From an uncultured Emticicia sp. (lineage in GTDB: Bacteria > Bacteroidota > Bacteroidia > Cytophagales > Spirosomataceae), in assembly GCF_937903345.1 (NCBI RefSeq), contig NZ_CALCZQ010000021.1, positions 33,310 through 97,309 of the forward strand: DNA of 64,000 nucleotides, written 5' to 3'. The notes beneath the pieces were generated by a model. That model was not told the origin of the DNA. It saw only the letters and a program-made list of their open reading frames with translations, and did no database searches. Position numbers and translations under genes: made by a program. This document shows positions 61,715-64,000 of the stretch, piece after piece (the stretch's first letter is position 1; every line of letters begins with the position of its first letter).

Positions 61715-64000
61715 ATGAAGAATTTTTTTGGCGTAATTGGCCTCATTGCTTTATCGTTTTATAGTATTGCACAGAACAAATACGCAATCATTCCGAAACC
61801 TACACGACTCGTCCAAACGGCTGGCTCATTTGTGGTCAACGCCCAAACCAAGATTCTGATTCCGAGAACTAACCCAGATTTACGTCCGTTGGCCGAGATG
61901 CTCGCCGAGCGTTTTCTGATTACTTCGAGCATAACACTCAACATCGAAGAATTTGACCTTGCGGGCTTTGCTCCTGACAATACAAAAGCAATTATTTTTA
62001 TGCCACTCGGCCCAAAATCGGGCGATAAAACTTTGGGCGAAGAAGAATATGCACTAAAAGTAGAAACAAATAGTGTGGCACTTTCAGCCTCAACCGCAAA
62101 AGGCGAATTTTATGCTTTACAAAGTCTTTTACAATTGCTTCCCACCGAAATTTTTAGCAGTTCGGCAGCCAATGGTGTGAAATGGAGCATTCCTAATTGC
62201 TCAATATATGACCATCCGCAATTTGGGTATCGTGGTTTGATGCTCGATGTGAGTCGTCATTTTTTTCCAGTTTCGTTTATCAAAAAATACATTGATTTGT
62301 TGGCTTTGCACAAAATGAATACTTTTCATTGGCACTTAACCGACGACCAAGGTTGGAGAATTGAAATAAAAAAATACCCAAAATTGACAGAAATTGGCTC
62401 AAAACGCAAAGAATCAATGGAAGGGCATTTCACCGACCAACGTTTTGATGGAAAACCTTACGATGGATTTTACACCCAAGAACAGATTTCGGAAGTAGTA
62501 AAATATGCTCAAAAGAAATTCGTAAACGTGATTCCCGAAATCGAAATGCCAGGTCATGCAATGGCCGCTTTGGCAGCTTATCCAGCATTAGGTTGCTCAA
62601 AAGGCCCTTACGAAGTAGGTGTAAAATGGGGTGTTTATGATGACGTTTTTTGTCCAACCGAACAAACCTTTTCTTTTTTAGAAGATGTATTGACGGAAGT
62701 AATCGCTTTATTTCCAAGTAATTATGTGCACATTGGTGGTGATGAATGTCCGAAAGTTTCGTGGAAAAATAGTCCGTTTTGTCAGGAATTAATGAAGAAA
62801 GAAGGCTTGAAAGACGAACACGAATTGCAAAGTTATTTTATCAAACGAATTGACAAATTCTTGACTTCGAAAGGCAAAAAAATGATTGGTTGGGACGAAA
62901 TATTGGAGGGTGGAATTTCGCCAAACGCCACAATTATGTCGTGGAGAGGAATTGAGGGCGGAATCGAAGCCGTGAAACAAAACCACAATGCCATTATGAC
63001 CCCAGGAAGCTACTGCTATTTAGATGCTTATCAGTCAGACCCATCAGCAGAGCCAGTGGCAATCGGTGGATTTTTACCGCTTGAAAAGGTATATTCATAC
63101 AATCCGATTCCTGCGGGAATCACGACCGAGCAAGCCAAACATATTTTGGGCGTACAAGGAAACGTCTGGTCTGAATATATCGCTACTCCAAGCCATGCCG
63201 AATATATGGTATTTCCGAGAACATCGGCTTTGGCTGAAGTGGGTTGGGCAGCCAATCATACAAAAGATTACAAAGATTTTACGACTCGCCTAAAAACACA
63301 CTTTGAGAGACTTAGATTTTTGGACGTCAATTATTCAAATGCTTATTATGATGTTACGGCGAGTTCGTTGGTAAACGCCAAAAGTCAAGTAGCGGTAAAA
63401 CTCAAGACTGCTGATAATGGAACAGTTATCAGATACACCATTGATGGCACAGAACCAACGGCAAATTCGTTAGTTTATCAGCCAACGGGTGTAATCGTAA
63501 CCAAAGATGCAACGGTTAGAGCATCTACATTTACAGCTAACGGGCAGAAATTGGGTAAGGATATGAGCAAATATTATTACATCAATAAATCGACTGGACG
63601 AAAATATACTTTGGCAAGCCAGCCAACCAAATATCTTGGCGGTGAAACTTACGGTCTGACAAATGGTGTAAAAGGCGAAGCAGGAAAATTAGATACTTGG
63701 GTTGGTTTTGAAGGCAAAAACCTTGATGTAATGATTGATTTAGGGAAAGTATTGAACTTACAAACGGTTTCGTTTGCTTTCTTGCGTTCGAGAGGTTCGT
63801 GGATAATGCTGCCTCGTGAGGTAGAAGTTTTTGTTTCTGAAGATGGCAAAAAGTTTACAAGTGCAAAAAAAATGCAATTGGGTAACTTAGAAGGAGAAGA
63901 AAAAGTTGTACAACAACTAAACATAGGAATTGAAGGCAAAAAAGGACGCTATGTGAGAATTGTAGCTCAAAATTATGGCAAACTTCCCGATAATCATCCT
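61715..64000 (+). CDS. GH20 beta-N-acetylhexosaminidase, 3' partial
   Basis: An exported glycoside hydrolase that removes terminal N-acetylglucosamine or -galactosamine. From the ATG at 61715 the frame is open for 762 codons to the window edge. After a signal (about 1-20) comes the GH20 N-terminal alpha/beta domain (about 25-150), then the barrel with FGYRGLMLDVSRHFF, HWHLTDDQGWRIEI, and the catalytic Asp343-Glu344 pair in HIGGDECPKVSW. Then MSWRGIEGG and VQGNVWSEYI follow. After about 530 there is a chitobiase-type C-terminal Ig-like segment (VIRYTIDGTEPTANS) and a partial F5/8-type C carbohydrate-binding domain that runs past the edge. Confidence 0.94.
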   Translation, partial: MKNFFGVIGLIALSFYSIAQNKYAIIPKPTRLVQTAGSFVVNAQTKILIPRTNPDLRPLAEMLAERFLITSSITLNIEEFDLAGFAPDNTKAIIFMPLGPKSGDKTLGEEEYALKVETNSVALSASTAKGEFYALQSLLQLLPTEIFSSSAANGVKWSIPNCSIYDHPQFGYRGLMLDVSRHFFPVSFIKKYIDLLALHKMNTFHWHLTDDQGWRIEIKKYPKLTEIGSKRKESMEGHFTDQRFDGKPYDGFYTQEQISEVVKYAQKKFVNVIPEIEMPGHAMAALAAYPALGCSKGPYEVGVKWGVYDDVFCPTEQTFSFLEDVLTEVIALFPSNYVHIGGDECPKVSWKNSPFCQELMKKEGLKDEHELQSYFIKRIDKFLTSKGKKMIGWDEILEGGISPNATIMSWRGIEGGIEAVKQNHNAIMTPGSYCYLDAYQSDPSAEPVAIGGFLPLEKVYSYNPIPAGITTEQAKHILGVQGNVWSEYIATPSHAEYMVFPRTSALAEVGWAANHTKDYKDFTTRLKTHFERLRFLDVNYSNAYYDVTASSLVNAKSQVAVKLKTADNGTVIRYTIDGTEPTANSLVYQPTGVIVTKDATVRASTFTANGQKLGKDMSKYYYINKSTGRKYTLASQPTKYLGGETYGLTNGVKGEAGKLDTWVGFEGKNLDVMIDLGKVLNLQTVSFAFLRSRGSWIMLPREVEVFVSEDGKKFTSAKKMQLGNLEGEEKVVQQLNIGIEGKKGRYVRIVAQNYGKLPDNHP

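Overview
The window looks like a chromosomal segment of a low-GC (roughly one third G+C by eye) member of the Bacteroidota, most likely a Cytophagales genus of the Emticicia/Arcicella/Runella type. The signs are a type IX secretion C-terminal domain on an M4 protease, a GLPGLI protein beside an outer-membrane beta-barrel protein, a small Hc1-type histone-like protein, a bacterial serine palmitoyltransferase-like enzyme, TAnnTTTG-type -7 promoter boxes instead of TATAAT, and start sites without clear Shine-Dalgarno sequences. The genus is inference; the phylum is well supported. There is no rRNA operon, CRISPR array, prophage or large integrative element.

Layout. 1-7.3 kb: secreted M4 protease (5' end outside the window), DUF1003 membrane protein, Gfo/Idh/MocA oxidoreductase, Hc1-like protein, sphingolipid-type alpha-oxoamine synthase. 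7.6-14 kb: biotin carboxylase, Uma2-type nuclease, DUF1648 membrane protein, DUF4369/thioredoxin-like exported protein, YdcF-like membrane protein, 6-phosphofructokinase. 14.6-24 kb: a 1076-residue repetitive surface protein, acyl-CoA thioesterase, PAP2 phosphatase, renalase-like FAD oxidoreductase, an exported protein often labelled asparagine synthetase B, 2,3-diketo-L-gulonate reductase, and a fasciclin protein.

24.1-26.3 kb is the accessory spot. A complete ISL3-type insertion sequence (two-frame transposase, 24-bp inverted repeats, 8-bp target duplication) sits in the terminator of a decayed tRNA-Pro copy, beside intact tRNA-Pro(TGG) and tRNA-Ser(GCT) genes and a NUDIX hydrolase fragment.

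26.6-35.3 kb: beta-barrel/GLPGLI pair, a TetR regulator with two stacked palindromes in its leader, glycogen branching enzyme, and RarA. 35.3-43 kb is a pectin-use cluster: LacI-type regulator, KduD, KduI, a CE12-GH28 fusion enzyme and a GH127 beta-L-arabinofuranosidase. Together these would deacetylate and cut pectic chains and feed unsaturated uronate into the KDG route. 43-49.9 kb: a SelW-like protein, a beta-helix plus diheme cytochrome pair of unknown role, FtsK, LolA, and an isoprenylcysteine methyltransferase-like membrane protein. 49.9-64 kb: DUF1080 protein and MFS transporter, a lone GroES-like protein, FeoA/FeoB iron uptake, a ccmB-C-D-E cytochrome c maturation run with a DCC thiol oxidoreductase, a fossil RelE toxin behind an intact antitoxin, UvrD/PcrA helicase, and a GH20 hexosaminidase cut by the right edge.

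Most of the window is ordinary core genome. The unusual points are the tRNA/IS junction, the toxin with three in-frame stops, the palindromes before tetR, an Asp-to-Asn change in the phosphofructokinase nucleotide site, the Cys-type CcmE, and the beta-helix/diheme cytochrome pair. I found nothing that I can defend as a wholly new system.
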